From: Sphingomonadaceae bacterium
GTDB taxonomy: Bacteria; Pseudomonadota; Alphaproteobacteria; Sphingomonadales; Sphingomonadaceae
Length of the DNA: 64,000 nt
Assembly (NCBI GenBank): GCA_025359445.1
Contig: JANYGB010000031.1
Location: forward strand, 1-64,000
Reading direction: 5' to 3'
A model generated the notes under the pieces. It made no database searches, was not told where the DNA came from, and saw only the letters and a list, made by a program, of their open reading frames with translations. The position numbers and the translations under genes are program-made. Positions within the stretch are counted from its first letter, which is position 1, and the number at the start of each line of letters is the position of its first letter. Below are positions 9,044 through 18,144 of this stretch, one piece after another.

Positions 9044-9900
9044 GGTGCTTCCTGTATCCCGCTGCCGAGCGAAAGGCCAGCCGGGAAGCGGCATGCGCGC
9101 AAGGCATCGGCGAGGGCCGGGCCGTCCGCTCCGGCGCGGCGCAAGTCCGCCAATGCGGCCGATCCGCGCCGCTTGGCGAGCTTGGTGCCGCCGGCTTCGA
9201 CCAGCAACAGGTGATGATGGTACAAAGGTGCACAAAGCTGCAGCAGGCGGCCAATCAGCACATGAACATGCGTTGAGGCGAACAGATCGGCCCCGCGCGT
9301 GACCAGAGAAATCCCCTGCGCTGCATCGTCGAGGGTAACGGCAAGGTGGTAGCTTGCAGGGGCCTCCTTGCGGAGCAGCACAACGTCACCGAACAGTTCG
9401 GGGCGGGCTTGCTGAACCCCGGCAATCTCGTCCGTCCAAGTTAGCGAGCCCGTCAGCGCAACAGCCTTGGCCATGTCGAGTCGCCACGCCACGCCCCCTG
9501 AAACTTTGGCAGGGTCAACTTCGCGGCCCCGGCACGTGCCGGGATAGACCGGCCCGTCCGGCCCGAGCTGCGTGGCAGCAGCCAGCACCTCGGCGCGGGT
9601 GCATTGGCAAGGGTAGAGCAGCCCCATCGCCTTGAGCTGCTCGCCCGCGGCGGCGTAGCTGTCGAGCCGCTGCGACTGGAACACGGGCGGCCCGTCCCAT
9701 TCCAACCCGAGCCAGGCAAGATCGGCCAGCATTTCGGGGACTAGCGCCGCGCGGCTGCGCGTGCCGTCGATATCCTCGATCCGCAGCAAAAACTCGCCGT
9801 CCCGCGCCCGCGCGAGATCGTGCGCGACAATGGCCGCATAGGCGTGGCCCAGATGCAGCGAGCCGTTGGGGCTGGGGGCGAAGCGGGTCCGGATAGTCAC
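9040..9900 (-). CDS. gluQ: Glutamyl-Q tRNA(Asp) synthetase
   Basis: This truncated GluRS paralogue activates glutamate and attaches it to queuosine-34 of tRNA(Asp); it lacks an anticodon-binding domain. The HIGH-type motif is GSLHLGHAYA just after the start RTRFAPSPNG, the KMSKS-type motif is KLAKRRGS, and a probable zinc site is formed by CQCTRAEV with YPGTCR. The frame is open to 10146, but the GTG at 9900 gives the family start and a normal length of 286 residues. It is the first gene of the minus-strand run and overlaps the next gene by ATGA. Confidence 0.93.
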   Translation of the reverse strand: MTIRTRFAPSPNGSLHLGHAYAAIVAHDLARARDGEFLLRIEDIDGTRSRAALVPEMLADLAWLGLEWDGPPVFQSQRLDSYAAAGEQLKAMGLLYPCQCTRAEVLAAATQLGPDGPVYPGTCRGREVDPAKVSGGVAWRLDMAKAVALTGSLTWTDEIAGVQQARPELFGDVVLLRKEAPASYHLAVTLDDAAQGISLVTRGADLFASTHVHVLIGRLLQLCAPLYHHHLLLVEAGGTKLAKRRGSAALADLRRAGADGPALADALRACRFPAGLSLGSGIQEAP

Positions 9901-10216
9901 AGCGGTACACTTATCGCGATTGTGCGTGTGCGGGCTAACATTGAATTCTCCCGCGCAGATCGCGCCGAGGCCGCAGAGATGCGATGCTAAGGGCAATTCC
10001 TTCGGTATTGTGACCCTGAAACTCTGACCAATCACGGCGCAAGGGTCGGCCAGCGGCGCCATTCGACATCTCTGCGATCTCTGCGTACTCTGCGCGAGCA
10101 ACCTTCCCCCACTGTGGATTGCCGCCCGACAGCAGACTTGACGCACCGCCCCGCACCATGCTCATTGCTCCCATGCGCTGTCACAGAACCGCAATCGCAG
10201 CTTCCTACAGGGGGCC
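9901..10216. other. Intergenic region with CTCTGCG repeats
   Basis: About 316 bases between the divergent gluQ and HNH genes. The region should carry both promoters. At 10071-10098 there are three imperfect copies of a short unit of the form TCTCTGCG ending in CTCTGCGCGAG. The same kind of unit appears at 63.7-63.9 kb. No ORF here is convincing. Confidence 0.5.
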
Positions 10217-10825
10217 ATGCTCAAGTCGGAGCTGATCGAGCGCGCGGCCTCGTTCCGCAGCGCTGAGGGGGATCCCTCGCGGCACCTGTCCGATTGTCCC
10301 GCGCTGGTGCTTAACGCCGATTACACTCCGCTCAGCTATTACCCGCTCAGCTTGTGGCCGTGGCAGACCGCGATCAAGGCGATCTTCCTCGAACGGGTCG
10401 ATGTGATCGCGAGCTACGCGCGCGAAGTCCATTCGCCCAACTGGACCATGCCGATCCCCAGCGTGATCGCGCTGCGGCAATACGTCCGCCCCAGCGAATT
10501 TCCCGCCTTCACCCGGTTCAACCTGTTCCTGCGTGACCGGTTCGCTTGCCAGTACTGCGGCAATCCCAGCCACCTGACGTTCGACCACGTGGTGCCGCGC
10601 CGCCTGGGCGGCCGCACCAGCTGGGAAAACGTCGCCACCGCCTGCGCCCCGTGCAACCTCAAGAAGGGCGGGCGCACCCCCGCACAGGCGAAAATGCCGC
10701 TGCTGGTCCCGCCAATCCGCCCGACCAACTGGCAACTGCAAGAACGCGGCAAAGCCTTCCCGCCGGGCTATTTGCATGAGACGTGGCGCGATTGGCTGTA
10801 CTGGGATGTCGAGCTCGAGAGTTGA
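10217..10825 (+). CDS. HNH endonuclease family protein
   Basis: This 202-residue protein has a C-terminal HNH nuclease fold. The first zinc pair is CQYCG, the HNH core is LTFDHVVPRRLGGRTSWEN, and the second pair is CAPCNLKKGGRTP. The N-terminal 100 residues (ALVLNADYTPLSYYPLS) are the conserved extension of a widespread chromosomal HNH family in alphaproteobacteria. The target is not known, and it stands alone with no methylase or mobile genes nearby, so a housekeeping rather than restriction role is more likely. A GC-rich stem-loop separates it from the convergent MerR gene. Confidence 0.88.
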   Translation: MLKSELIERAASFRSAEGDPSRHLSDCPALVLNADYTPLSYYPLSLWPWQTAIKAIFLERVDVIASYAREVHSPNWTMPIPSVIALRQYVRPSEFPAFTRFNLFLRDRFACQYCGNPSHLTFDHVVPRRLGGRTSWENVATACAPCNLKKGGRTPAQAKMPLLVPPIRPTNWQLQERGKAFPPGYLHETWRDWLYWDVELES

Positions 10826-10827
10826 GC

Positions 10828-10854
10828 GGGGCGGCACCCCTTGGACGCCGCCCC
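10828..10854. terminator. GC-rich stem-loop between convergent genes
   Basis: A perfect 8-bp stem, GGGGCGGC at 10828-10835 with GCCGCCCC at 10847-10854, sits between the stop codons of the HNH gene (plus) and the MerR gene (minus). There is no U-tract, so it may slow transcription or protect the 3' ends rather than act as a classic intrinsic terminator. Confidence 0.35.
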
Positions 10855-10860
10855 TGACAC

Positions 10861-11631
10861 TCAGTCAGCCTTGCGGTGGTGCGGCGCGGCTTCCTGGATG
10901 AACTGGAACACCTTGGCAGAAAAACCGGGGTCGGCCTGGCCTTCCCACTTGTCCATGTTCTGGTACATCCGCGCCACGCCTTCCTTCATGGCCGGGGTGG
11001 CGACGCGGGTGAAGAGTTCCATCAGCGCGAACCATTCCTGCACGAATGCGCCCGCCTCCGGCCCGGCCGGGTCGAGCGGCAGTGCCTGTTCGATCCGGCT
11101 GCCCAGGTCCTTCCATTTTGCGCTGTAGTCTTCCTGCCGGAATTGGGCCGGGACGTTGTCCATTGCCGCTGCGAATTCGGACTTTTCGCTGGGCGTGAAA
11201 TAGCGGCCGGAAACCTGTTCCCACTGCTGCTGTTCGATTGTCATCGCTTGTCCCCTTCGTATCAGCGAGCAAAGCGTCGCGACGTCGATCGGCTCGCGGC
11301 GATCGATGCGGGACTGGATAGAATGGAGCAGTGCGCGCATCTCGCCGAGTTCGGCGACGCGGGAGTCGACTTCGGTGAGTTGCGCCGCAACCAGGCGGCC
11401 GAGATCGGCACGGGTATCGCCGAGCATGCCGCCGATCGCCGACAAGCTGAACCCCGCGCGTTTGAGTGCGACAATGGCGTTGATCCGCTCAAGTTCGGCG
11501 GGGCCATAGGCGCGCCGCCCCGAATAGGCCCGCAGCGGCCGCAGCAACCCGCGCGCTTCGTAAAACCGCAGCGCGCGGCTGGTCAGCCCGGTGCGGCGGA
11601 CGACTTCGGCGATGTCGAGATGCTGTTCCAT
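10861..11631 (-). CDS. MerR family regulator with TipAS-like domain
   Basis: This 256-residue transcription factor has an N-terminal MerR winged helix (LDIAEVVRRTGLTSRALRFYEARGL begins it; EARGLLRP and YSGRRAYG follow), a dimerisation coiled coil near 85-120, and a C-terminal TipAS/antibiotic-recognition type helical domain (EQVSGRYFTPSEKSEFAAAM). TipAS domains bind hydrophobic small molecules, and such regulators usually activate their own gene or an export gene. The next gene in the same direction, upstream, is a POT transporter with a 60-base gap. The two could be linked, but their order puts the transporter first. Confidence 0.88.
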   Translation of the reverse strand: MEQHLDIAEVVRRTGLTSRALRFYEARGLLRPLRAYSGRRAYGPAELERINAIVALKRAGFSLSAIGGMLGDTRADLGRLVAAQLTEVDSRVAELGEMRALLHSIQSRIDRREPIDVATLCSLIRRGQAMTIEQQQWEQVSGRYFTPSEKSEFAAAMDNVPAQFRQEDYSAKWKDLGSRIEQALPLDPAGPEAGAFVQEWFALMELFTRVATPAMKEGVARMYQNMDKWEGQADPGFSAKVFQFIQEAAPHHRKAD

Positions 11632-11690
11632 CTGCCGGGTGTAGCACTTGACCCAGCGTCAAGTTCAAGCGGGATTTTTGGCTCTCGCCT

Positions 11691-13151
11691 TCATTTCTGC
11701 AAATCCGCCCGATCAGCATCACCGCGTGCCAGCAGGCGTTCGAGCGGGTGTGCGAAGACGATCAACATCACCGCCCCGGCGATCGGCAGCGTTGCGGTGA
11801 GGAGGAAGTATTTGGTCGGCCCGAGCGGTTCGTAAAAGCGCCCCAGCCAGCCGAGCAGGAAGAACCCGAGCGCGCCCGACAGCGAATAGAGCGCAAACAT
11901 CGTGCCGTTGACCGAGCGCGGGGCATAGCGCGCGATCATCGCGCGCGCCGGCGGGTCATTCCACGCGAACGACAAATCCATCACCAGGTAAAACAGCAGC
12001 CAGCCGTACACCGGAACCTGCGGCAGGACCGAGAATCCGGCGATGATCAGAAAGGCTGCCGCCGCCATCACGTTGGAGATGCCGATTTTGCGAATGTCAT
12101 GCGGCTCGCGGCCTTTGGCGGCCATTCGCGTCCAGATCCAATTGGCCACGACCACGCCGACAATCGTCAGGATGCCGTCGGCGGTCAGCACCCAGGTCAC
12201 CGGCACTTCGAACCCGCCGATCTTGCGGTCAACTGCGGTATCGGCCCAGATCACCATGATCCCGTAAGCCTGCTGGATTGCGGCAAAGAAGAACAGTTTG
12301 GGGGCATACAGCAAGATCAACCCGCCGACCGACTGCCACTGCCGCGCGGTGAGCGGTTCGGGCTTGACCCCTTGCGCGATCACGTCGGGCGGCAGGTGCC
12401 GGCGTCCGGCGAGGTAAGTGGCCAGCCCGATCAACATCCCGATCCCGGCTGCACCAAAGCCCCAGTGCCAGCCGACCCGCTCGCCCAATGTGCCCGAAAT
12501 CAGCGGCGCGATCAGTGCTCCGGCGTTCAATGCCATCAGGTAGATGCCAAAGGCGCGGGTGCGGCGCGTATCGTCTGGCGCGTAAAGCCCGCCGATTTGC
12601 GCGGCCAGGTTGCTGATGAACAGCCCGCCGCCGATGATCAGCAGCAGCAGCGCCAGCAGGAACGCTTGTTCGACAGCCATCGTCAGGTGCCCGGCACTCA
12701 TCAGCAGCGCGCCGAGCGTTACCGTCTTGGTCCGGCCGAGCACGCGGTCGCCCAGCCATGCGCCGACCAGCGGGGTCACCAGGATGAACCCTGAATAGAG
12801 CCCGAAGGTCTGCGCGGCGAGCGCGAGGTCGGTCATCGGCCCGAAGATCCGCTCAAGCACGCTGCGATAAATGCCGAGCCCCGCCACTTTGCCCGAATTT
12901 TGCGGCAGCAGCAGGTATTTGGTCATGTACAGCATCAGCAGCGACTGCATCGAGTAGAAGCTGAACCGTTCCCACAGCTCGGTTCCGGCCAGGAAACCAA
13001 GTCCGCGCGGGTGACCGAAGAACGCATGATCGATGGTCGCGCCCGCGCCGGATGCGATGGGAACAGTCTCGCCGTGCACGCCGGCCGCAGTCTCATTCAC
13101 GGTCAATCGAAAGTCCCCCCACAAACCATGCGGCCCAAAGTCAATCGCCAA
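11691..13151 (-). CDS. POT/PTR family peptide MFS transporter
   Basis: This is an inner-membrane proton-coupled oligopeptide transporter of about 486 residues with 12 or more hydrophobic helices. The family signature is GTELWERFSFYSMQSLL in helix 1, containing the ExxER motif used for proton coupling; the loop motif GAWLGDRVLGRTKTV and ALNAGALIAPLISG also fit. The chosen ATG at 13151 gives a long hydrophilic leader; a GTG at 13100 inside it is an alternative with a GGGGGGA sequence some 14 bases upstream. It reads towards the MerR-TipAS gene. Confidence 0.9.
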   Translation of the reverse strand: MAIDFGPHGLWGDFRLTVNETAAGVHGETVPIASGAGATIDHAFFGHPRGLGFLAGTELWERFSFYSMQSLLMLYMTKYLLLPQNSGKVAGLGIYRSVLERIFGPMTDLALAAQTFGLYSGFILVTPLVGAWLGDRVLGRTKTVTLGALLMSAGHLTMAVEQAFLLALLLLIIGGGLFISNLAAQIGGLYAPDDTRRTRAFGIYLMALNAGALIAPLISGTLGERVGWHWGFGAAGIGMLIGLATYLAGRRHLPPDVIAQGVKPEPLTARQWQSVGGLILLYAPKLFFFAAIQQAYGIMVIWADTAVDRKIGGFEVPVTWVLTADGILTIVGVVVANWIWTRMAAKGREPHDIRKIGISNVMAAAAFLIIAGFSVLPQVPVYGWLLFYLVMDLSFAWNDPPARAMIARYAPRSVNGTMFALYSLSGALGFFLLGWLGRFYEPLGPTKYFLLTATLPIAGAVMLIVFAHPLERLLARGDADRADLQK

Positions 13152-13197
13152 AGGCTAACAGCAATCGGCTGACCGGCAATACAATTTACAGCACCCG

Positions 13198-14685
13198 TTA
13201 GCGCACCCCGGCAAGCGTCTTTTGCCGCCGCCGTTGCACCGAAGAGCCAAGGCCGATTGCCTCGCGGTATTTGGCGACGGTGCGCCGGGCAAGGTCGAAG
13301 CCTTTGGCCCCTAGCAAATCGACCAAAGTATCATCCGACAGGATCGCTTTCGCATCCTCGGCATCGATCAGCGTCTTGATCGCCGCCTTGACCGCCGAGG
13401 CCGAGGCACCGCCTTCGCCATCCACCGCGCCGACCCCCGAGGTGAAGAAGTATTTGAGCTCGAAGGTCCCGCGCTCGCAGGTCAGGTATTTGTTCGAGGT
13501 GACGCGGCTGACGGTGCTTTCATGCATTTTGATCGCATCGGCGACGGTGCGCAGGGTGAGCGGCTTCAATTGCGAAACGCCGTGGCGGAAGAACGCGTCC
13601 TGCTGTTTGACCAGCTCGCTCGCCACCTTGAGGATCGTCTTGGCGCGCTGGTCGAGCGCTTTGACCAGCCAGCTGGCATCGGCGAGCTTGTCAGACAGCC
13701 AGCCGCGCGCGGTCTTGTCTTCGCAGGCTTGCCGCATCTCCACGTAGTAGCTGCGGTTGATGATCAGCTTGGGCAGGGTGGTCTGGTTTAGCGCGACGTC
13801 CCAGCCGGCACCGTCAGCGCTCGCGGCGATCAGCACATCGGGGGTGACCGGCTCGCCCCCGCCGCGGGCAAAGCACAGCCCCGGCTTGGGATCATACCCG
13901 CGCAGCTCGGCCAACATCTCGGCGAAATCTTCGTCATCGACGTTGCACATCCGCTTCAATCGGGCGAGCTCGCCACGCGCCAAGAGGTCGAGGTTGTCGA
14001 GCAGCTTAGCCATGCACGGATCATAACGGTCAGCCTCGCGGGCTTGCAGCGCGAGGCATTCGCCGAGTGAACGCGCAGCCACGCCGGTCGGGTCGAGCGT
14101 CTGGAGCAGCGTTAGCGCTGCCTCGGCTTCGCCCATACTGACCCCGATCCCGCTGGCAATCTCGCGCAGGTCCTCCTGCAGGTATCCCGCCTCGTCGAGC
14201 TGATCGATCAGGTGCCGCGCGATGAAGGCCTGGGCGGGATCGCGCACCACCGCGCCAAGCTGGCTGTGGAGGTGTTCGGCGAGCGTTTTTTCGCTGTCGG
14301 CGCGCTCGTCGATGCCGGGGCCAGCCTCGCCGCTGGCCACGCGCAAGTCGCTGCCCCATTCGCCGTCCCCGGTGTCGCGGTCACGGTCAAGCGCGGCGCG
14401 ATCAAGGTCGAGCGGGCGGTCGTCCTCGGCGCGGCCTTCGCCGATCAGCTGATCGACCGGCGAACTTTCGAGCGTGGTGCGGCGCAAATCGGGATCGCCG
14501 GGCAGGTCCGGCAGATCAGCCGCAGCCTCGCCCACTTCGAGCAGCGGGTTGGCATCGAGCGCATCGCCGATGAACGCCTCGATCTCGAGGTTGGACAGCG
14601 CCAGCAGCTTGATCGCCTGCTGCAATTGCGGCGTCATTACCAGCGATTGGCTTTGTCTCAGGTCAAGGCGCGGGCCGATGGCCAT
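13198..14685 (-). CDS. rpoN: RNA polymerase sigma-54 factor
   Basis: This is the alternative sigma factor for -24/-12 promoters. It has the glutamine-rich activator-interacting region I at the start (LRQSQSLVMTPQLQQAIKLL), an acidic linker (about 55-130), the core-binding region, and the C-terminal DNA-binding part with an HTH (ADAIKMHESTVSRVTSNKYL) and the RpoN box (ARRTVAKYRE). The length of 495 residues is normal. It is downstream of lptB on the same strand, the conserved alphaproteobacterial order. A dispersed inverted repeat sits between the two genes. It needs AAA+ activators, none of which is in this window. Confidence 0.96.
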   Translation of the reverse strand: MAIGPRLDLRQSQSLVMTPQLQQAIKLLALSNLEIEAFIGDALDANPLLEVGEAAADLPDLPGDPDLRRTTLESSPVDQLIGEGRAEDDRPLDLDRAALDRDRDTGDGEWGSDLRVASGEAGPGIDERADSEKTLAEHLHSQLGAVVRDPAQAFIARHLIDQLDEAGYLQEDLREIASGIGVSMGEAEAALTLLQTLDPTGVAARSLGECLALQAREADRYDPCMAKLLDNLDLLARGELARLKRMCNVDDEDFAEMLAELRGYDPKPGLCFARGGGEPVTPDVLIAASADGAGWDVALNQTTLPKLIINRSYYVEMRQACEDKTARGWLSDKLADASWLVKALDQRAKTILKVASELVKQQDAFFRHGVSQLKPLTLRTVADAIKMHESTVSRVTSNKYLTCERGTFELKYFFTSGVGAVDGEGGASASAVKAAIKTLIDAEDAKAILSDDTLVDLLGAKGFDLARRTVAKYREAIGLGSSVQRRRQKTLAGVR

Positions 14686-14708
14686 TCAAATCAACCGTTG
14701 CGCGCGGC

Positions 14709-14786
14709 CTTCGACAGGCTCAGGCTGAGCGGGATCGGTGGGATTACGCGTTCTACCCCACTCCGCTCATGCTGAGCCTGTCGAAG
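14709..14786. repeat. Dispersed inverted repeat between lptB and rpoN
   Basis: Two 24-base arms (14709-14732 and 14763-14786) are inverted copies with 22 of 24 positions matching, around a 30-base loop. The core of the arms is CTTCGACAGGCTCAG. This sequence type is known as a frequent intergenic repeat in sphingomonads and relatives. It starts three bases after the lptB stop codon in transcription direction, so in RNA it would fold as a long hairpin between lptB and rpoN and could stabilise or partly terminate the lptB message. Confidence 0.75.
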
Positions 14787-14788
14787 CA

Positions 14789-15568
14789 TCACAGCGTAAA
14801 CTCTTCGCCCAGATAGAGCCGCCGCACGTTCTCGTCCTTGACGAGGTCTTCGGGGCTGCCCGCGAACAGCACCTGGCCGCCGTAGATGATGCAGGCCCGG
14901 TCAACGATCTCGAGCGTTTCGCGGACGTTGTGATCGGTGATCAGCACCCCGATCCCGCGCCGGGCGAGGTCTTTGACCAGATCGCGGATGTCGCTGATCG
15001 ACAGCGGGTCGATCCCGGCGAACGGCTCATCGAGCAGCATGATCGAGGGCCGTGCGGCGAGCGCGCGGGCAATCTCGCAGCGGCGGCGTTCACCGCCCGA
15101 CAAAGCCATCGCCGCGCTAGTGCGCAGGCGTTGCAGCCCGAATTCGTCAAGCAGCCGCTCCAGCTCGGTGGCGCGGGTGACCTTATCGGGCTCGACCAGT
15201 TCGAGTACCGCGCTGATGTTCTGTTCAACCGTCAGCCCGCGAAAGATCGAGGTTTCCTGCGGCAAGTAGCCAAGTCCGAGGATCGCGCGGCGGTACATCG
15301 GCAGTTTGGTGACATCGACCCCGTCCATCAGGATCCGGCCCGAATCGGGCCGCACCAACCCCATGATCGAATAGAAACAGGTGGTCTTGCCCGCACCGTT
15401 GGGGCCCAGCAGTCCCAAAACTTCGCCTTTGCCCACCGACAGCGAAATGTCGCTCAGCACCGCGCGCTTGTCGTAACTCTTGGCGATCGAGATCACTTCG
15501 AGCCCGCCTTGCGGGATCGGCTGCGAGGCGCTGATAACGGGGGCGGGGGCTGCATTTGCTTGGCTCAT
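14789..15568 (-). CDS. lptB: LPS export ABC transporter ATPase
   Basis: LptB is the cytoplasmic ATPase of the LptBFG complex, which pulls LPS from the inner membrane to the Lpt bridge. The 259-residue protein shows Walker A (LLGPNGAGKTTCFYSIMG), the ABC signature (ALSGGERRRCEIARAL), Walker B (IMLLDEPFAGIDP) and the switch His (VLITDHNVRETLE). ATG 15568 is the start that begins the hydrophilic leader MSQANAAP; the frame is open further upstream but without homology. lptC and lptA, often located upstream, are not here; the divergent neighbour is an unknown membrane protein. Confidence 0.94.
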   Translation of the reverse strand: MSQANAAPAPVISASQPIPQGGLEVISIAKSYDKRAVLSDISLSVGKGEVLGLLGPNGAGKTTCFYSIMGLVRPDSGRILMDGVDVTKLPMYRRAILGLGYLPQETSIFRGLTVEQNISAVLELVEPDKVTRATELERLLDEFGLQRLRTSAAMALSGGERRRCEIARALAARPSIMLLDEPFAGIDPLSISDIRDLVKDLARRGIGVLITDHNVRETLEIVDRACIIYGGQVLFAGSPEDLVKDENVRRLYLGEEFTL

Positions 15569-15745
15569 AACAGGGCGATGTAAGTCGGGATTGGAAGCGG
15601 GGCAAGCGTGCTTGCGGTGGACTGGCAGGTTTGTTGCATGTGGGGCGCCGGGCACAATGCGGAACAATGTTTAACAGGGCTTGCCGATTGGGCGGCCGCG
15701 TGTTTTACTCCGCCCCATAAAAATAAAAACGGAAGAGGCTGCATC

Positions 15746-16138
15746 ATGGCAAAAGCATGGGATGTGATTTCGGGCAAGACTGCTGCGACCAGCAAGCCTC
15801 GCGCCATGGTCGATTATCGCAAGCGGATGAGCGACAATATCGCCTACGCGCTGCTGGTTTATACCGCGCTGCAAATCTTCGTCACGATGGGTTCGCTCGC
15901 CAGTAAAGGCGGCTCGCTGCTGCCGTACTTCGCGCTGGTCATCCTGGTCGCGGCGATCATCCCGGCCTGCCGCAATTTCGAAAAACGCTGGAACCGGCTG
16001 AGCGATGCCCAAGCCGCAGACCCCCAGTTCAGACCGTGGTTCCGCCGCGACCTGATGTTGCTGTGGACTTTCGCGATCGGACTGCCGTTCCTTGTCACCG
16101 GACTGTTTAAAGGGCTCGCCCTCACTTTCGGAGGATAG
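15746..16138 (+). CDS. Hypothetical three-TM membrane protein
   Basis: This 130-residue protein has three hydrophobic segments (YALLVYTALQIFVTMGS, FALVILVAAIIPAC and LLWTFAIGLPFLVTGLF) with basic connecting loops. ATG 15746 follows a purine-rich ribosome binding site (GGAAGAGG) in an AT-rich leader and begins MAKAWDVISGKT. I do not recognise a named domain. It is divergent from lptB and upstream of pmbA by about 70 bases. A role in the membrane is clear from composition; nothing more can be said. Confidence 0.75.
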   Translation: MAKAWDVISGKTAATSKPRAMVDYRKRMSDNIAYALLVYTALQIFVTMGSLASKGGSLLPYFALVILVAAIIPACRNFEKRWNRLSDAQAADPQFRPWFRRDLMLLWTFAIGLPFLVTGLFKGLALTFGG

Positions 16139-16211
16139 CAGTCGGCTGATTGCGCATTGCCCACTGCGTCACTAGATCGGCCGCTTCTGCCGCCGGAGTG
16201 ACCTTGTTCCC

Positions 16212-17558
16212 ATGTTAAGTCCCCAAGCTGCCCAGGACCGCGCCGCCGCGCTGATCGATATCGCCCGCCGCGCCGGGGCCGAAGCTGCCGATGCGGTGGT
16301 TGCGGGCCAGTCGTCCGAAGGGGTGCAGGTCAGGCTCGGCCAGCTTGAAGATGTCGAGCGATCGGAAAGCGAACACCTCGATCTGCGCGTATTTGTGGGG
16401 CGGCGATCAGCCTCGATCGGATCGAGCGATTTCAGCGATGCAGCGCTGGCCGAACTGGCAGAGCGCGCGGTAGCAATGGCGCGGCTTGCGCCCGAAGACG
16501 CTTATGCCGGATTGGCTCCCGCTGAATTGCTCACCAAGGGTCCGTTCGCCTCGCTCGATGTGAGCGATACCGCCGAACTCGGCCCGGCCGCCTTGCGTGA
16601 ACTTGCCGCAGCTTGTGAAGACGCAGCGCGCGCTGTTCCTGGCGTGACCAACAGCGAAGGCGGCGGTGCCAGTGCGGGCACGCGCAGCTTTGCGCTGGTG
16701 ACCAGCGGCGGGTTTGCCGGATCGTTCGGCGGAACCAGCCGCCAGCTGAGCGCCTCGGTAATCGCGGGCGAAGGCTCGGGCATGCAGCGCGACTATGCTT
16801 ACCGCATGGCGCACCATCTGGCCGATTTGCCCACGCCAGAAGAAATCGGCCAGCAGGCCGGCGAGCGCGCGGTCGGGCGGCTGAATCCCGGAAAGCTCAA
16901 AAGCGGGACCATGCCCGTGGTGTTTGATCCGCGCGTCGGCGGCTCGCTGATCGGGCACCTGAGCGGGGCAATCAGCGGCAATGCGATTGCGCGGCGCGCC
17001 AGCTTTCTGCTTGGTAAGGATCTGGCGCAGATCTTTGCCCCCGGGATCACTATTACCGACGATCCGCACCGACAACGCGGGCTAGCCTCGCGCCGGTTCG
17101 ACGGCGAAGGCCTGCCCACCACGCCACGCGATCTGGTCCGCGAAGGCCGCCTGACCGGCTGGCTGATGGACAGCGCCGCCGCCCGCCAACTGGGCAGTGC
17201 GCCCACCGGGCATGCCGTGCGCGGTGCGGGCGGCTCGCCGGGCGTGTCGCCGAGCAACATTCACCTCGCCGCCGGATCGCTGAGCGTGGCCGAACTGATC
17301 GCCGACATTGAAGAAGGTGTGCTGGTAACCGAACTGATCGGGCAGGGCGTCAACGCAATCACCGGCGATTACAGCCGCGGCGCATCGGGCTTCCGCATCG
17401 TGCACGGCGAGATCGCCGGCCCGGTTGCCGAGTTTACGATTGCGGGCAACCTGATTGAGATGTTCGCCGCGCTGACCCCGGCCAATGATCTGGAATGGTA
17501 CCGCAGCGTCAACGTGCCGACGATCCGCATCGACGGGATGATGATCGCAGGGGACTAG
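16212..17558 (+). CDS. pmbA: TldD/PmbA family metalloprotease component
   Basis: This 448-residue protein belongs to the TldD/PmbA family, in which TldD and PmbA (TldE) form a heterodimeric cytoplasmic metalloprotease that matures small peptides and helps degrade the CcdA antitoxin. The N-terminal DNA gyrase-modulator type domain, the central LGSAPTGHAVRGAGGSPGVS segment and the C-terminal ITGDYSRGASGF and IVHGEIAGPVAEFTIAGNL motifs support PmbA rather than TldD, because the HExxxH metal motif of TldD is not seen. It ends four bases into the convergent ppa gene. Confidence 0.9.
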   Translation: MLSPQAAQDRAAALIDIARRAGAEAADAVVAGQSSEGVQVRLGQLEDVERSESEHLDLRVFVGRRSASIGSSDFSDAALAELAERAVAMARLAPEDAYAGLAPAELLTKGPFASLDVSDTAELGPAALRELAAACEDAARAVPGVTNSEGGGASAGTRSFALVTSGGFAGSFGGTSRQLSASVIAGEGSGMQRDYAYRMAHHLADLPTPEEIGQQAGERAVGRLNPGKLKSGTMPVVFDPRVGGSLIGHLSGAISGNAIARRASFLLGKDLAQIFAPGITITDDPHRQRGLASRRFDGEGLPTTPRDLVREGRLTGWLMDSAAARQLGSAPTGHAVRGAGGSPGVSPSNIHLAAGSLSVAELIADIEEGVLVTELIGQGVNAITGDYSRGASGFRIVHGEIAGPVAEFTIAGNLIEMFAALTPANDLEWYRSVNVPTIRIDGMMIAGD

Positions 17559-18094
17559 CCGTTGTTGCTGGCGTCATACCGCGCGATGCATTCGAGCACG
17601 ACGCGCTTGGCATCTTCGGCGTCGCCCCACTTGCCGACCCGCACCCATTTCTCGGGTTCCAGATCCTTGTAATGAGTGAAGAAGTGCTCAATCTGTTGGA
17701 GCACGATTGAAGGCAGGTCCTTCTGCTCGCCGATGTCCGAATAATACGGGAAGGTAGAATCGACCGGCACGCAGATCAGCTTTTCATCGCCGCCGTGCTC
17801 GTCGGTAAGGTTAAGCACCCCGATCGGGCGGGCGCGCACCACGCAGCCGGGGACAAACGGCGAGCGGGCGATGACCAGCGCGTCCAGCGGGTCGCCATCG
17901 TCCGACAAGGTGTGCGGGATGAAGCCGTAATTGGCCGGATAACGCATCGGGGTATGCAGGATGCGGTCAACAAACAGCGCGCCCGAGGCTTTGTCGAATT
18001 CGTATTTGACCGGCTCGCCGCCGAGCGGAACCTCGATCACGACGTTGAGGCTTTCGGGCGGGTTGTCCCCCACGGGAATCATTTCAATGCGCAT
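17555..18094 (-). CDS. ppa: Inorganic pyrophosphatase
   Basis: This soluble family I pyrophosphatase hydrolyses PPi to two phosphates and drives biosynthetic reactions forward. The 179-residue length is normal. Active-site parts are seen: EVPLGGEPVKYEFDK near the start, the YGFIPHT segment, and the signature DGDPLDALV whose Asp residues bind metal. ATG 18094 is chosen from the family start (MRIEMIPVGD); the frame is open to 18220. It ends convergently with pmbA, the two genes overlapping by four bases. Confidence 0.95.
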   Translation of the reverse strand: MRIEMIPVGDNPPESLNVVIEVPLGGEPVKYEFDKASGALFVDRILHTPMRYPANYGFIPHTLSDDGDPLDALVIARSPFVPGCVVRARPIGVLNLTDEHGGDEKLICVPVDSTFPYYSDIGEQKDLPSIVLQQIEHFFTHYKDLEPEKWVRVGKWGDAEDAKRVVLECIARYDASNNG

Positions 18095-18144
18095 GGCGGG
18101 GCCCTTAGTGTCCAAATTGCTGCACCGCAACACGCTTGCGGCGA

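Noticed and set aside
10217..10825. HNH gene as part of a restriction or defence system
   Set aside because: Neighbours are housekeeping genes on the opposite strand with no methylase, helicase or mobile element.
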